From the NCBI GenBank assembly GCA_037442465.1, contig JBBIQI010000004.1, positions 1 to 39,007 of the forward strand: a stretch of 39,007 nucleotides of DNA, given 5' to 3'. Position 1 is the first letter of the stretch. Each line of letters begins with the position of its first letter. Below the pieces are notes generated by a model, which was not told the origin of the DNA, did not search any database, and saw only the letters and a program-made list of their open reading frames with translations. The stretch comes from DSNY01 sp037442465 (GTDB taxonomy: Bacteria > Pseudomonadota > Gammaproteobacteria > Burkholderiales > Burkholderiaceae_F). Both the position numbers and the translations under genes were made by a program. Below, in pieces: positions 9,191 through 17,843 of the stretch.

Positions 9191-10170
9191 GACCAACCGA
9201 ACCGCTGCTCGAATTCCGCGGCGTGTCCAAGCGCTTCGTCAAGCGGCTCGACGCGATCGAGAAGCTCGCGCGCGCGCTCGGCGCAAACGTCACCGAGCAC
9301 ACGGTGCATGCGGTCGACCGCGTGAGCTTCGCGGTGGCGCCGGGCGAAGTAGTCGGGCTGGTCGGCGAATCGGGCTGCGGCAAGAGCACGCTGGGTCGGC
9401 TTGGTTGCGGACTATACGAGCCGAGCGCAGGCGAAGTCCGCTACCGCGGCGCGGCGCTGCGCACGCATGGCGGCGCCGCGCGTCCGATACAGATGATCTT
9501 CCAGGATCCGTTCGCCTCTCTGAACCCGCGGATGCGCGTCGAGGAAATCGTCGGCGAGGCGCCGCGCGTGCACGGCATCGTCGACATGGCGCACGTCGCC
9601 GACTACGTGGCCGATCTGCTCGTGCGCGTCGGTCTTGATCCGGCGCTGCGCCGCCGCTACCCGCACCAGTTCTCGGGCGGACAGCGCGCCCGCATCGGCA
9701 TCGCGCGCGCGCTCGCGGTCAAACCCGAGTTCCTGGTGTGCGACGAAGCGGTCGCCGCGCTCGACGTCTCGATCCAGGCGCAGGTGCTGAACCTGTTCAT
9801 GGACCTGCGCGAAAGCCTCGGACTCACCTATCTGTTCATCAGCCACGACTTGGGCGTCGTGCGGCATCTGTCGAACCGCGTGGTCGTGATGTATCTTGGC
9901 CGCGTCGTCGAGATCGCGCCGACCGAAGAATTGTTCGCGCAACCGAACCATCCGTACACGCAGGCGCTGCTCGCCGAAGTGCCGCGGCTCGACCGCAAGC
10001 GCAGAACCTACTTGCCGATCAAGGGCGAGATTCCTTCGCCGCTGGCGCCGCCGACCGGCTGCCACTTCCACCCGCGCTGCCCGCACGCGCTGCCGCGCTG
10101 CGCGAGCGAGCCGCCCGCGCTGCGCGAGGTCGCGGCGGGGCGATGGTCGGCATGCCACTTGAACGAGTGA
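9187..10170 (+). CDS. Peptide ABC transporter ATP-binding protein (DppF/OppF family)
   Basis: Second ATPase of the importer, 327 residues. Walker A GESGCGKST (60-68), Q-loop IFQDPFASLNPRMRV, signature FSGGQRARIGIARAL, Walker B FLVCDEAVAALD and FISHDLGVVRHL are all visible. DEAVAALD (Ala in place of the more usual Ser) is a mild variant. The C-terminal domain carries PTGCHFHPRCPHALPRC, the OppF-type cysteine cluster. The start ATG overlaps the previous stop. The frame is open far upstream, but that is antisense-like shadow coding. It ends the importer operon; a 9-bp hairpin follows 34 nt later. Confidence 0.94.
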
Positions 10171-10204
10171 AATGCGTTTTCGCCCCGGTGCCGCCGCGAC
10201 CCGC

Positions 10205-10228
10205 GAGAACGGCGCATGAGCCGTTCTC
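10205..10228 (+). terminator. Hairpin after the peptide importer operon
   Basis: Perfect 9-bp arms GAGAACGGC (10205-10213) and GCCGTTCTC (10220-10228) enclose a 6-nt loop. The position, 34 nt after the last stop of the operon, suits an operon-end structure. No T-run follows, so it is either an atypical terminator or a 3' stabilising hairpin. Confidence 0.4.
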
Positions 10229-10325
10229 CGTGGTCTCCGTGACCGGGCGGTCGTTGGGCATGACTCATCGTCGTGACGCGTACCCACGCCCGGCGGCCGC
10301 ATCCGTCACGCATCGTCACTCAGTG

Positions 10326-10470
10326 GCAACCACACCTCGTCATTCCGGCGCAGCCACACCTCGTCATTCCGGACAACTACATCTCGTCATTCCGAGACAA
10401 CCACACCTCGTCATTCCGAGGCAACCACAGTTCGTCATTCCGAGGCAATCACAGTTCGTCATTCCGAGCC
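10326..10470. repeat. Six-copy 24-bp tandem repeat array
   Basis: The core TCGTCATTCCG recurs at 10337, 10361, 10384, 10408, 10432 and 10456, with periods of 24, 23, 24, 24 and 24. Between cores the linker is a variant of (A/G)GCAACCACACC. The first copies have GGCGCAG or GACAACT linkers and later ones AGGCAACCACAG, so the copies have diverged. The last copy runs straight into a 74-nt element beginning with the same core. There are no unique spacers, so this is not CRISPR. Confidence 0.9.
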
Positions 10471-10530
10471 GAAGGCGAGGAATCTCTGGCGCGCGCCACG
10501 CCGAGCCCCCGCGCGCTGCCGGGGATGACG
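10457..10530. repeat. 74-nt dispersed element, copy 1
   Basis: Begins CGTCATTCCGAG, has GCGAGGAATCTC about 20 nt in, and ends GGGGATGACG, so the ends are imperfect inverted repeats of each other (GTCATTCC versus GGGATGAC). A second element with the same landmarks and the same overall length lies at 18010-18083. This is consistent with a small non-autonomous repeat family or a structured RNA/DNA element. Confidence 0.7.
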
Positions 10531-10599
10531 GCACCGGCGCCCGCGAAGGCGAAACGCACTCAAGGTGACGGCGTTACGAGCTTGGATAATCTTCGACAA

Positions 10600-11487
10600 A
10601 TGAACCTTTCGCGCCTCGCCCCGGAGATGCTACGCATTCACGGCTCCACGCCCGCCGTTGCACTCGTACTCGACTCGCCGCACTCGGGGCGCGAGTTTCC
10701 GGCGGACTTTGACGCCGCGGTCAGCGAGTTCGATCTGCGCGACGGCGAGGACTGCTACGTCGACGAGCTGTACCTGCCGGCGACCGCGCTCGGCGTGCCG
10801 CTGCTGACGGCGCGTTTTCCGCGCACCTACATCGACGCCAATCGTCATCGCGGCGATGTCGATCTCGCGCTGATCGAAGGCGGCCGCTGGCCGCACGAGT
10901 ACGCGCCGAGCGGCAAGGCCAGCATCGGCAAGGCGCTCGTCTGGCGCACGCTCGACGACGGCCGCGCGATCTACGCGCGCAAGCTCAAGGTCGAGGAGGT
11001 GGCGGGCCGCATCGAGCGCTGCCATGCGCCGTACCACACGGCGCTGCGCGCGCTTCTGGACGCGACCTACGCGCGCTTCGGCGTCGTCTATCACGTCAAC
11101 TGCCATTCGATGCCCGCCGTCGGCGGCAAGCAGGGCGAAGGCGGCCCAGGAAAGCCGCGCGCCGACTTCGTGCTCGGCGATCGCGACGGCACGAGCTGCG
11201 ATCCTGAATTCACGGAGTTCGTGCGCGCCGCGCTCGCAGCGCTGGGGTACGAAGTGAAAGTTAACGAGCCGTACAAGGGCGTGGAACTCGTCCGCGCGTA
11301 CTCCGCGCCGGCGCGCGGCCGCCACAGTCTGCAGATCGAAGTCAACAAGCGGCTGTACATGGACGAGTCGACACGAAACAAGCACGACGACGCGTTCGCC
11401 ACCCTGCAGAAAAACCTCGGTACGCTTGTCGAGGCGATCGCCGACTACGCGCGGCGATCCGCGGCCGCAGTGCGAAGAGCCACCTGA
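10600..11487 (+). CDS. N-formylglutamate amidohydrolase family protein
   Basis: Zinc hydrolase of the N-formylglutamate deformylase family (HutG type), about 295 residues, which in its best-known members releases formate from N-formyl-L-glutamate at the end of histidine degradation. Visible features are VLDSPHSGREFP (His28), RTYIDANRHRGDVD around 75-88 and VVYHVNCHSMPA (His169). No other hut genes are present, so the substrate may be another N-acyl or formyl amino acid. The ATG at 10600 lacks a ribosome-binding site and sits 9 nt after a GGATAAT box, so the mRNA could be nearly leaderless. Met10 at 10627 is an alternative. Followed after 11 nt by a second deacylase. Confidence 0.85.
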   Translation: MNLSRLAPEMLRIHGSTPAVALVLDSPHSGREFPADFDAAVSEFDLRDGEDCYVDELYLPATALGVPLLTARFPRTYIDANRHRGDVDLALIEGGRWPHEYAPSGKASIGKALVWRTLDDGRAIYARKLKVEEVAGRIERCHAPYHTALRALLDATYARFGVVYHVNCHSMPAVGGKQGEGGPGKPRADFVLGDRDGTSCDPEFTEFVRAALAALGYEVKVNEPYKGVELVRAYSAPARGRHSLQIEVNKRLYMDESTRNKHDDAFATLQKNLGTLVEAIADYARRSAAAVRRAT

Positions 11488-11498
11488 AGGACCGCAAC

Positions 11499-12449
11499 AT
11501 GCCCGAACACCACCCGATCGAGATCCAGCCGCCCGACATCACGCCGTTCAGGGCATCCAACTCGGGCATCGACTACGTGCACGTGCTCGACTCCGGCAGG
11601 CCGGGGCCGAACGTGATGGTGCAGGCGCTTACGCACGGCAACGAGTTCTGCGGCGCGATCGCGCTCGAGTACCTTTTCCGCGCCGGCGTGGCGCCGCTGC
11701 GCGGCAAGCTAACGCTCGCGTTCGCCAACGTCGCCGCGTACGCGCGCTTCGACTTCGACGATCCGGACGCGTCGCGCTTCGTCGACGAGGACTACAACCG
11801 CGTGTGGGCCGACGACGTTCTGTCCGGTCCGCGCGATTCGGTGGAACTGCGCCGCGCGCGCGAGTTGCGGCCGTTCGTCGACGCCGCCGACTGCCTGCTC
11901 GACATCCATTCGATGCACGAGCCGTGCCGGCCGATCATGGTTTGCGGAATGATCGAAAAGGGCGCGCAGTTTGCGCGCGCACTCGGCGTGCCGGCGGATC
12001 TACTGATCGACACCGGACACCCGGCCGGGCTGCGCATGCGCGACCGCGGCGGCTTCGGCGATCCGGCGAGCCCGAAGAACGCACTGCTGATCGAATGCGG
12101 CCAGCACTGGGAACGCAGCGCTGTCGACGTGGCGATCGACACGACGCTGCGCTTCCTGCTGGTCACGGGCACGGTCGCCGCGGAGTGGGCGCGCCCGCGC
12201 CTGCGGGTCGAGCCGCCGCCGCGGCAGCGCCTGATCCGCGTCACCGAACCGGTCGTCGCCAGGTCGACGGACTTCCGCTTCGCCGGCCGTTTCACGGGGC
12301 TCGAGGTGATCGCGAAGGCGGGCACGCCGATCGCGTACGACGGCGACACGGTGTGGACCGCGCCGTACGACGACACGGTGCTGGTGATGCCTTCGCTGAA
12401 GCACGCCGCACCGGGCACCACGATGGTCCGGCTGGGCCGCTACGAGTAA
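11499..12449 (+). CDS. Succinylglutamate desuccinylase/aspartoacylase family protein
   Basis: Predicted zinc-dependent carboxypeptidase-like deacylase of the AstE/AspA family, 316 residues. The metal-binding HGNE motif (His46, Glu49), the DEDYNRVW block (97-103, cf. the substrate-binding NR of the family) and DIHSMHEP (metal His137) are intact. A C-terminal beta domain follows (from about 225). AstE removes succinate from N-succinylglutamate and aspartoacylase removes acetate from N-acetylaspartate; which acyl group is used here is unknown. AAGGACC upstream supports the ATG. It follows the formylglutamate-type hydrolase by 11 nt and converges with the CPBP protease gene, overlapping it by 10 nt. 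Confidence 0.88.
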   Translation: MPEHHPIEIQPPDITPFRASNSGIDYVHVLDSGRPGPNVMVQALTHGNEFCGAIALEYLFRAGVAPLRGKLTLAFANVAAYARFDFDDPDASRFVDEDYNRVWADDVLSGPRDSVELRRARELRPFVDAADCLLDIHSMHEPCRPIMVCGMIEKGAQFARALGVPADLLIDTGHPAGLRMRDRGGFGDPASPKNALLIECGQHWERSAVDVAIDTTLRFLLVTGTVAAEWARPRLRVEPPPRQRLIRVTEPVVARSTDFRFAGRFTGLEVIAKAGTPIAYDGDTVWTAPYDDTVLVMPSLKHAAPGTTMVRLGRYE

Positions 12450-13189
12450 GTCCGCAGCGCACCGCGCGCGACCAGCACCACGGCGACGAGCAGCGCGAGC
12501 GCGGCGCGCACCAGCGCGGCTTCGAACGGCAGGTCGAGCGCCGCGCCGACGAGGTTGGTCGACCAGTGATACGCAACCGCGCTCCATAGGCTGCGCGTGC
12601 GCAGCACGAGCCAGGTCAGCACCACGGAGTCGACGAGAAGCGCCGCGAGGAACAACGCGCCCGCCGCCGTGCCCAGCCCAGCCTGATAGGTGCCGTCGAT
12701 CAGAAACAGCGGCAGGTGCCAGAGCGCCCACGCGGCGCCGACGATCAGCCCCGCCGCCAGCGGCGCGTGCGACTCGAGAAGCTGCGGCAGCGCGTAGCCG
12801 CGCCATGCCGGCTCCTCGACCAGCGGACCGAACAGCAGTGCGGGCAGGGCCAGCGCGGCGATCTCGCGCGGCGCGGGCCACGCCGGCGGACGCCCGGTCA
12901 GGACCGTGTGCACCGCCCAGGCCCCCGCGGCGAACGTCACCGGCAGCAGCAGCGCAGCGCAGCCGTACCGCGACAGCAGCGGCGCAACCCGCAGCCGCGC
13001 CGCGAACAGCGCGCGCTCCGAACCGCTGCGAGCGAGCGCGACAATCAGCGCCAGCAGCGGACCGACGCCGCCGACCCAGTGCAGCAAGCGCCCCGGCATC
13101 GTGGTCGCACCGCCGGCAATCAGCGTCGCGGGCAGCCACGCGAGCCATGACAGCGCGATCGCGAGCGCGAGGAACCTGCGGGCGGGCAT
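12440..13189 (-). CDS. CPBP family intramembrane metalloprotease
   Basis: Polytopic membrane protein, 249 residues, with about seven hydrophobic helices. The CPBP (CAAX protease and bacteriocin-processing, also called Abi) motifs are present: motif 1 EEPAWRG (Glu125, Glu126, Arg130), motif 2 ALWHLPLF (His158) and a late AYHWSTNLVG. These residues are expected to form the intramembrane metal site. Bacterial members are implicated in peptide maturation or bacteriocin self-immunity, but the substrate here is unknown. It is a lone gene converging on the deacylase gene and divergent from ppx. Confidence 0.88.
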   Translation of the reverse strand: MPARRFLALAIALSWLAWLPATLIAGGATTMPGRLLHWVGGVGPLLALIVALARSGSERALFAARLRVAPLLSRYGCAALLLPVTFAAGAWAVHTVLTGRPPAWPAPREIAALALPALLFGPLVEEPAWRGYALPQLLESHAPLAAGLIVGAAWALWHLPLFLIDGTYQAGLGTAAGALFLAALLVDSVVLTWLVLRTRSLWSAVAYHWSTNLVGAALDLPFEAALVRAALALLVAVVLVARGALRTYS

Positions 13190-13340
13190 GTGCGCTTGCC
13201 GTCGAGTCGAATGGGCACGCGTTCGCCGTGCACGGGGCGAAGCCGTCGCAAACTACGCCGTAGAATGGGCCGGGTCAACGCAGGTGCGGCTGCGCCCGCG
13301 CGTTCGCGCAGCGCCGCGCCCTGGGCTTGCCCAAGGATTC

Positions 13341-14807
13341 ATGCTGCTCGCCGCCGTCGATCTCGGTTCCAACAGCTTCCGCCTCGAGATCGGTCGTGTC
13401 GAAGGTTCGCTGATCGAGCGGCACGGCTACTGGAAGGAAACCGTGCGACTGGCCGCCGGGCTGGGCGACGATGGCCGGCTGTCGAAAAGGGCGATCGAGT
13501 CCGCGTGCGAGTGTCTTGCGCGGATGAACGAGCGGCTGCGCGGCATGGGCAGCGAGCACGTGCGCGCGGTCGGCACGCAGACGCTGCGCGCTGCGCGCAA
13601 TCTGAACGAGTTCCTGCTCGAGGCGCAGCACGCGCTGGGCTATCCGATCGAAGTGATCTCGGGGCGCGAGGAAGCGCGGCTCGTCTTCGAAGGGTGCATG
13701 CACACGCTGCCGCCGAGCGACCGGCGCCGGCTGGTCGTCGACATCGGCGGCGCGTCGACCGAGCTGATCGTCGGACGCGGGTTCGCCGCCGAGCAGGCCG
13801 AATCGTTCCGCGTCGGCTGCGTCAACGCGACGCTGCGCTACTTCCGCGACGGCACACTCGACCGCGCCAGCTTCAAGCGCGCGCAGGTGGCCGCCGCCGC
13901 CGAGTTCGAGGAAGGCATCGCCGCGTTCGGCCGCAGCCAGTGGGACGAGGCATATGGCTCGAGCGGGACGATCGGCGCGGTGTCCGAGATCCTGCGCGCC
14001 GAAGGCTGGACCGACGGAACGATCACCGCCGAGGGGCTGCTGAAACTGCGGCAGGCGCTGCTCGCCGCCGGGGAGATCAAGCGGATCCGGCTGCAGGCGC
14101 TCAAGGCCGAGCGGCAGGAGGTGATCGCCGGCGGCGTGGCCGTACTCGCGGCAGTGTTCGACACGCTCGGGCTGACGCAGATGCGCACCGCGCGCGGCGC
14201 ACTGCGGGTCGGCGTGCTTTACGACCTGCTCGGCCGGCGCGAAAGCCGCGATCTGCGCGAGGCGACGGTCGAGCGGATGCAGACCCGCTTCGGCATCGAC
14301 CGGGCCCAGGCGCAACGCGTCGGCGCGCTCGCCGCACGGTTCTACGACGCGCTCGTGCCGAAGGCAGACGACGAATTGCGCAAGCGGCTCGCGTGGGCCG
14401 CCGCGCTGCACGAGTGCGGCTTCGCGATCTCGCACAACGACTACCACAAGCACGGCGCCTACCTGGTCCAGCACAGCGACCTCGCCGGCTTCTCCACGAC
14501 CGATCAGGAACGCATCGCGGCGCTGATCCTTGGCCAGCGCGGCAACCTGAAGAAGGTCGCCGCCGCGCTCGAAGACACGGACCGCGCCGGCAAGATCCTC
14601 GCGCTGCGACTCGCGGTGATCTTCTGCCACGCGCGGCGCGCGGTCGATCCGCCGCGCTGGACGCTGCGCTCGACGCGCGGCGCGATCGAGCTGGGCGTGG
14701 ACGCCGACTGGCTGGCGCGGCACCCGCTGACCCAGCACCTGCTCGACGAGGAGGCCGCGCAGTGGGACAAGGTCGGCGTGCGCTTCGTCGTGCGCGCGCT
14801 GCCATGA
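13341..14807 (+). CDS. ppx: Exopolyphosphatase (Ppx/GppA family)
   Basis: Releases phosphate from inorganic polyphosphate, opposing the kinase encoded close by. 488 residues: an ASKHA-fold N-terminal phosphatase domain with phosphate-1 motif AAVDLGSNSFRLEIGR (residues 5-20) and phosphate-2 motif VVDIGGASTELIVG. A C-terminal HD-like helical domain follows, with AALHECGFAISHNDYHKHGAYL. The ATG at 13341 with AAGGA just upstream was chosen because the family begins with this motif. A TAGAAT at 13261-13266 could be a -10 element, but no good -35 is seen. The TGA overlaps the start of the thioredoxin-like gene. A guanosine-pentaphosphatase activity is possible. Confidence 0.93.
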   Translation: MLLAAVDLGSNSFRLEIGRVEGSLIERHGYWKETVRLAAGLGDDGRLSKRAIESACECLARMNERLRGMGSEHVRAVGTQTLRAARNLNEFLLEAQHALGYPIEVISGREEARLVFEGCMHTLPPSDRRRLVVDIGGASTELIVGRGFAAEQAESFRVGCVNATLRYFRDGTLDRASFKRAQVAAAAEFEEGIAAFGRSQWDEAYGSSGTIGAVSEILRAEGWTDGTITAEGLLKLRQALLAAGEIKRIRLQALKAERQEVIAGGVAVLAAVFDTLGLTQMRTARGALRVGVLYDLLGRRESRDLREATVERMQTRFGIDRAQAQRVGALAARFYDALVPKADDELRKRLAWAAALHECGFAISHNDYHKHGAYLVQHSDLAGFSTTDQERIAALILGQRGNLKKVAAALEDTDRAGKILALRLAVIFCHARRAVDPPRWTLRSTRGAIELGVDADWLARHPLTQHLLDEEAAQWDKVGVRFVVRALP

Positions 14808-15145
14808 CGACCCCGATCGTCGCCTGTCTGTGCGCGGCATGGTGCGACACCTGCGGCGCCTGGCGCACCGAGTTCGAGCGGGTCGCCGCCGCCTCGCCGC
14901 AGTTCGCGTTCCGCTGGATCGACATCGAGGACGAAGCCGACCTGCTCGGCGACATCGACATCGAAAACTTCCCGACCGTGCTCGTGGCGCGCGCCGGCGA
15001 GGTGCTGTTCGCAGGCACGCTGCGGCCCGACGCGTCGCATCTGCGGCGCCTGCTCGATACGATCGCCAGCGGCGCCGCACTCGCGCCGCCGGCCGACGCC
15101 GAGGCGTGGCGGGCGCTGGCGCGGCGGCTCGCGATGGTTGAGTGA
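14804..15145 (+). CDS. Thioredoxin-family protein
   Basis: Small cytosolic thioredoxin-fold protein, 113 residues. The redox motif WCDTC (Cys14, Cys17) follows the first strand, and the cis-proline loop NFPTVLV comes later, with a C-terminal extension of about 30 residues rich in Ala. Two further cysteines (Cys8, Cys10) precede the active site, which is unusual. No signal peptide is seen. Its ATG overlaps the ppx stop (ATGA), so its synthesis is likely coupled to the exopolyphosphatase. Its partner is unknown. It converges on sixA. Confidence 0.85.
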   Translation: MTTPIVACLCAAWCDTCGAWRTEFERVAAASPQFAFRWIDIEDEADLLGDIDIENFPTVLVARAGEVLFAGTLRPDASHLRRLLDTIASGAALAPPADAEAWRALARRLAMVE

Positions 15146-15204
15146 GCGACGCTCGGCGCGGACGCGAGACGGTCCTGCCGCCCATCCAGGGGGTCAGACG
15201 AGCG

Positions 15205-15669
15205 TCAGAGCAGGTCGAGATTGACGACCGCTCGCAGCGCCGCCTGCCCTGCGCCTTCGCGCGAGCGCGACTGCAGCCACCAGGCGGCCGCCTTCTTGAT
15301 CGACCACGGCAGCTCTTCGCCGGTCATCAGCTTCGACGCCACCCAGCCCAGCGTCGGCTGATGGCCGACGACGACTACCGGCGACCTGCCGTGGGGCCAG
15401 CCGACGGCGGCGAGCACATCTTCGGCGCTGGCGCCCGGCGCGAGTGCGTCGAGCGTCCTGAACTTGCGGTGCGCGAGCTCGGCGAGCGCCTGCGCCGTCT
15501 GCTGCGCGCGGGCCGCCGGGCTGGCGACGATCCTGGCGGAATCCGGCAGATGGGCATGCAGCCACTCGGCGATTCGGCGCGCCTGCTTCTCGCCTTTCGG
15601 CGTGAGCTTGCGGCCGAGGTCGGGTTCGCCCGGTTCCGCCTCTGCGTGGCGCCACAGGATCAGTTCCAC
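15205..15669 (-). CDS. sixA: Phosphohistidine phosphatase SixA
   Basis: Histidine phosphatase superfamily enzyme, 154 residues. SixA-type enzymes dephosphorylate phosphohistidine, for example in phosphotransfer proteins. The catalytic RHAEAE motif (Arg7, His8) is followed by the SixA-typical GRKLTPKGEKQARRIAEWL, with a second catalytic His in VVVVGHQPTLGW. The frame starts at a GTG 2 nt after the ppk stop, implying an operon with ppk. A C-terminal segment reading SIKKAAAWWLQSR also matches the family. Confidence 0.9.
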   Translation of the reverse strand: MELILWRHAEAEPGEPDLGRKLTPKGEKQARRIAEWLHAHLPDSARIVASPAARAQQTAQALAELAHRKFRTLDALAPGASAEDVLAAVGWPHGRSPVVVVGHQPTLGWVASKLMTGEELPWSIKKAAAWWLQSRSREGAGQAALRAVVNLDLL

Positions 15670-15671
15670 CT

Positions 15672-17843
15672 TCAGTTCTCCCCGACCGACGCCGCCAGCT
15701 CCACCAGCAGCGCGCGCTGCGCGGAGAAGCCGCCGCGCTCACCGCGGCCAAGCGCCCTCGGCGGCCGATAGCTGCCGTCGCCGTGCAGCGTCCAGGCGTC
15801 GGCCGTGTCGTCGAGGTAACGCCGCAGCCCCTCGTCGAGCACGCGCTGCTTGAGCCTGCGGTCAAGCACCGGCCAGGCGACCTCGATGCGGCGGAACAGA
15901 TTGCGACCCATCCAGTCGGCGCTCGCCAGATACACGTCGTCGGCGCCGCCATTGCGGAAGTAGTAGATCCGGTGGTGCTCCAGAAAGCGTCCGACGACCG
16001 AGCGCACGCGGATGTTCTCCGACAATCCCTTGACGCCCGGCCGCAGCGTGCAGGCGCCGCGCACGATCAGGTCGATCTTCACACCCGCCTGCGATGCCGC
16101 GTACAGCGCGTTGATGGTCGCTTCGTCGACCAGCGCGTTCATTTTGGCGATGATGCGGGCCGGCTTGCCCGCGGCAGCGAACTTCGCCTCGTTGGCGATC
16201 GCGGCCAGCACGCGCTTGTGCAGCGTGAAAGGTGCGAGCCACAGGTGCTTGAGCTTCTCCACCTTGGTCAGGCTGGTCAGGTGCATGAAGACCTTTTCGA
16301 CATCGGCGCAGACGTCGGGTTCGCAGGTCAGCATGCCGAAGTCCGTGTACAGCTTGGTCGTCGTCGGGTGGTAGTTGCCGGTGCCCAGGTGAACGTAGTG
16401 CACGAGCCGCGCGCGCGGCAGCCCCTTTTTCCGCGGCGGCTCGTCGTCTTCGCGGCGGACGACCAGCAGCAGCTTGGCGTGCGTCTTCAGTTCGACGACG
16501 CCGTAGACGACCTGCACGCCGACCGCTTCGAGCCGCTCGGCGAGGTTGATGTTGGCCTCCTCGTCGAAGCGCGCCTTCAGTTCCACGACGACGGTGACTT
16601 CCTTGCCGCGGCGCGCCGCCTCGATCAGCAGGTCGACCAGCACCGACCCGGTGCCGGTGCGATAAAGCGTCATGCGGATCGCGACGACCTTGGGGTCGAG
16701 CGCGGCCTGCCGCAGGAACTCGATCACGGGCTCGAAGCTTTCGAACGGATGGTGCAGCAGGATGTCGCCGGCGCGCATCGCCTCGAACATGTCCGCGCCT
16801 TCGGTCGAGTGCGGCACCTTGGCCGGCCACGCGGGTGCGAACGGCGGCCAGCGCAGCGCGGGCTGCGTCAAGTGATCGACGAGCTGATTGAGCCGCACGA
16901 GGTTGACCGGCCCGTCGACGCGGTAGACGGCCGCCTCGGGCAGCTGGAACTGCTCGCGCAACAGCGTCTCGAGCGGCTGCGGGCACGAGCGGGCCACCTC
17001 GAGCCGGACGGCGTTGCCGAAGTGCCGCTGCGTCAGTTCCATGCGCAGCGCCTGGCGCAGGTTGTGCACCTCGCGCTCGTCGACCCACAGTTCGGAGTCG
17101 CGTGTGACGCGGAACTGCGAAAAGCCGGCGATGCCGCGGCCGGGAAAGACGTCCTCCAGATGGGCGCGGATCACCGAGGTCAGCATCACGAAGGCCTGCT
17201 TGCCGCCGGCGAGCTCGGCCGGCAGCGGGATCACGCGCGGCAGCACGCGCGGCACCTTCAGGATCGCGATCGTCGAGGGCCGGCCAAATGCGTCGCGCCC
17301 GGCGAGCTGGACGACGAAGTTCAACGCCTTGTTCATCACCTGCGGGAACGGATGCGAAGGGTCCAGCCCGATCGGCGACAGCAGCGGACGGACCTCGCGC
17401 TCGAAGTATTCGCGCACCCAGGCGCGCTGCGCCGGCGTGCGCTCGGCGTGATTGACGACCACGACACCGTGACGCGCGAGCGCCGGCGCGAGGGTCTGGT
17501 TGAACAACGCATACTGGCGGTCGACGAGCGCGTGCGCGCGCTCGGAAATCCGCATGAACTCCTGCCACAGCGGCGATGCGGGGCCGCCGCCGCGCGACTC
17601 GCGCAGTTGTTCCATCAGGCCGGCCACACGGATCTCGAAGAATTCGTCGAGGTTCGACGAAACGATGCAGACGTAGCGCAGCCGCTCGGCGAGTGGAACC
17701 GAAGCACGTGCGGCGAGCGCGAGCACGCGTTCGTTAAAGGCGAGCTGCGACAGCTCCCGGTTGAGAAATCGCTCCGCGGGCGCGACGAGCAAGGTGTGAT
17801 CCCGGTCTTTCCGGGCCTTGGCCCGGCGATTGCGCTTGACCAT
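15672..17843 (-). CDS. ppk1: Polyphosphate kinase
   Basis: Reversibly polymerises the gamma-phosphate of ATP into inorganic polyphosphate. 723 residues with all four domains: N-terminal FLNRELSQLAFNERVL (26-41), head domain, C1 domain with the autophosphorylated histidine in ELKTHAKLLLV (His455), and C2 with EHHRIYYFRNGG near 590. A short charged insertion, DDEPPRKKGLPRAR, lies between His455 and the VHLGTGNYHP block and looks longer than usual. The chosen ATG has no clear Shine-Dalgarno sequence. Polyphosphate synthesis (ppk) and breakdown (ppx) genes sit convergently with sixA and the thioredoxin-like gene between them. Confidence 0.96.
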   Translation of the reverse strand: MVKRNRRAKARKDRDHTLLVAPAERFLNRELSQLAFNERVLALAARASVPLAERLRYVCIVSSNLDEFFEIRVAGLMEQLRESRGGGPASPLWQEFMRISERAHALVDRQYALFNQTLAPALARHGVVVVNHAERTPAQRAWVREYFEREVRPLLSPIGLDPSHPFPQVMNKALNFVVQLAGRDAFGRPSTIAILKVPRVLPRVIPLPAELAGGKQAFVMLTSVIRAHLEDVFPGRGIAGFSQFRVTRDSELWVDEREVHNLRQALRMELTQRHFGNAVRLEVARSCPQPLETLLREQFQLPEAAVYRVDGPVNLVRLNQLVDHLTQPALRWPPFAPAWPAKVPHSTEGADMFEAMRAGDILLHHPFESFEPVIEFLRQAALDPKVVAIRMTLYRTGTGSVLVDLLIEAARRGKEVTVVVELKARFDEEANINLAERLEAVGVQVVYGVVELKTHAKLLLVVRREDDEPPRKKGLPRARLVHYVHLGTGNYHPTTTKLYTDFGMLTCEPDVCADVEKVFMHLTSLTKVEKLKHLWLAPFTLHKRVLAAIANEAKFAAAGKPARIIAKMNALVDEATINALYAASQAGVKIDLIVRGACTLRPGVKGLSENIRVRSVVGRFLEHHRIYYFRNGGADDVYLASADWMGRNLFRRIEVAWPVLDRRLKQRVLDEGLRRYLDDTADAWTLHGDGSYRPPRALGRGERGGFSAQRALLVELAASVGEN

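Larger units (their letters stand above)
10171..10599. other. Repeat-rich 429-nt spacer after the importer operon
   Basis: No gene is supported here. In order it holds a perfect 9-bp hairpin (10205-10228), GTGACGCG/CGTCACGC words around 10272-10310, a six-copy 24-bp tandem array (10326-10470) and a 74-nt dispersed element (10457-10530). Just before the next gene lies a GGATAAT box (10584-10590) resembling a -10 element. The open frame crossing the array is a consequence of the 24-nt (8-codon) period. Confidence 0.7.

Noticed and set aside
10326..10470. Tandem array as a CRISPR
   Set aside because: The period is 24 nt with no unique spacers and no cas genes are present.
10273..10599. N-terminal extension of the formylglutamate-type hydrolase through the repeats
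   Set aside because: It would encode low-complexity HLVIP/SSFR repeats generated by the 24-nt array, absent from the family; the family N-terminus begins near 10600-10627.
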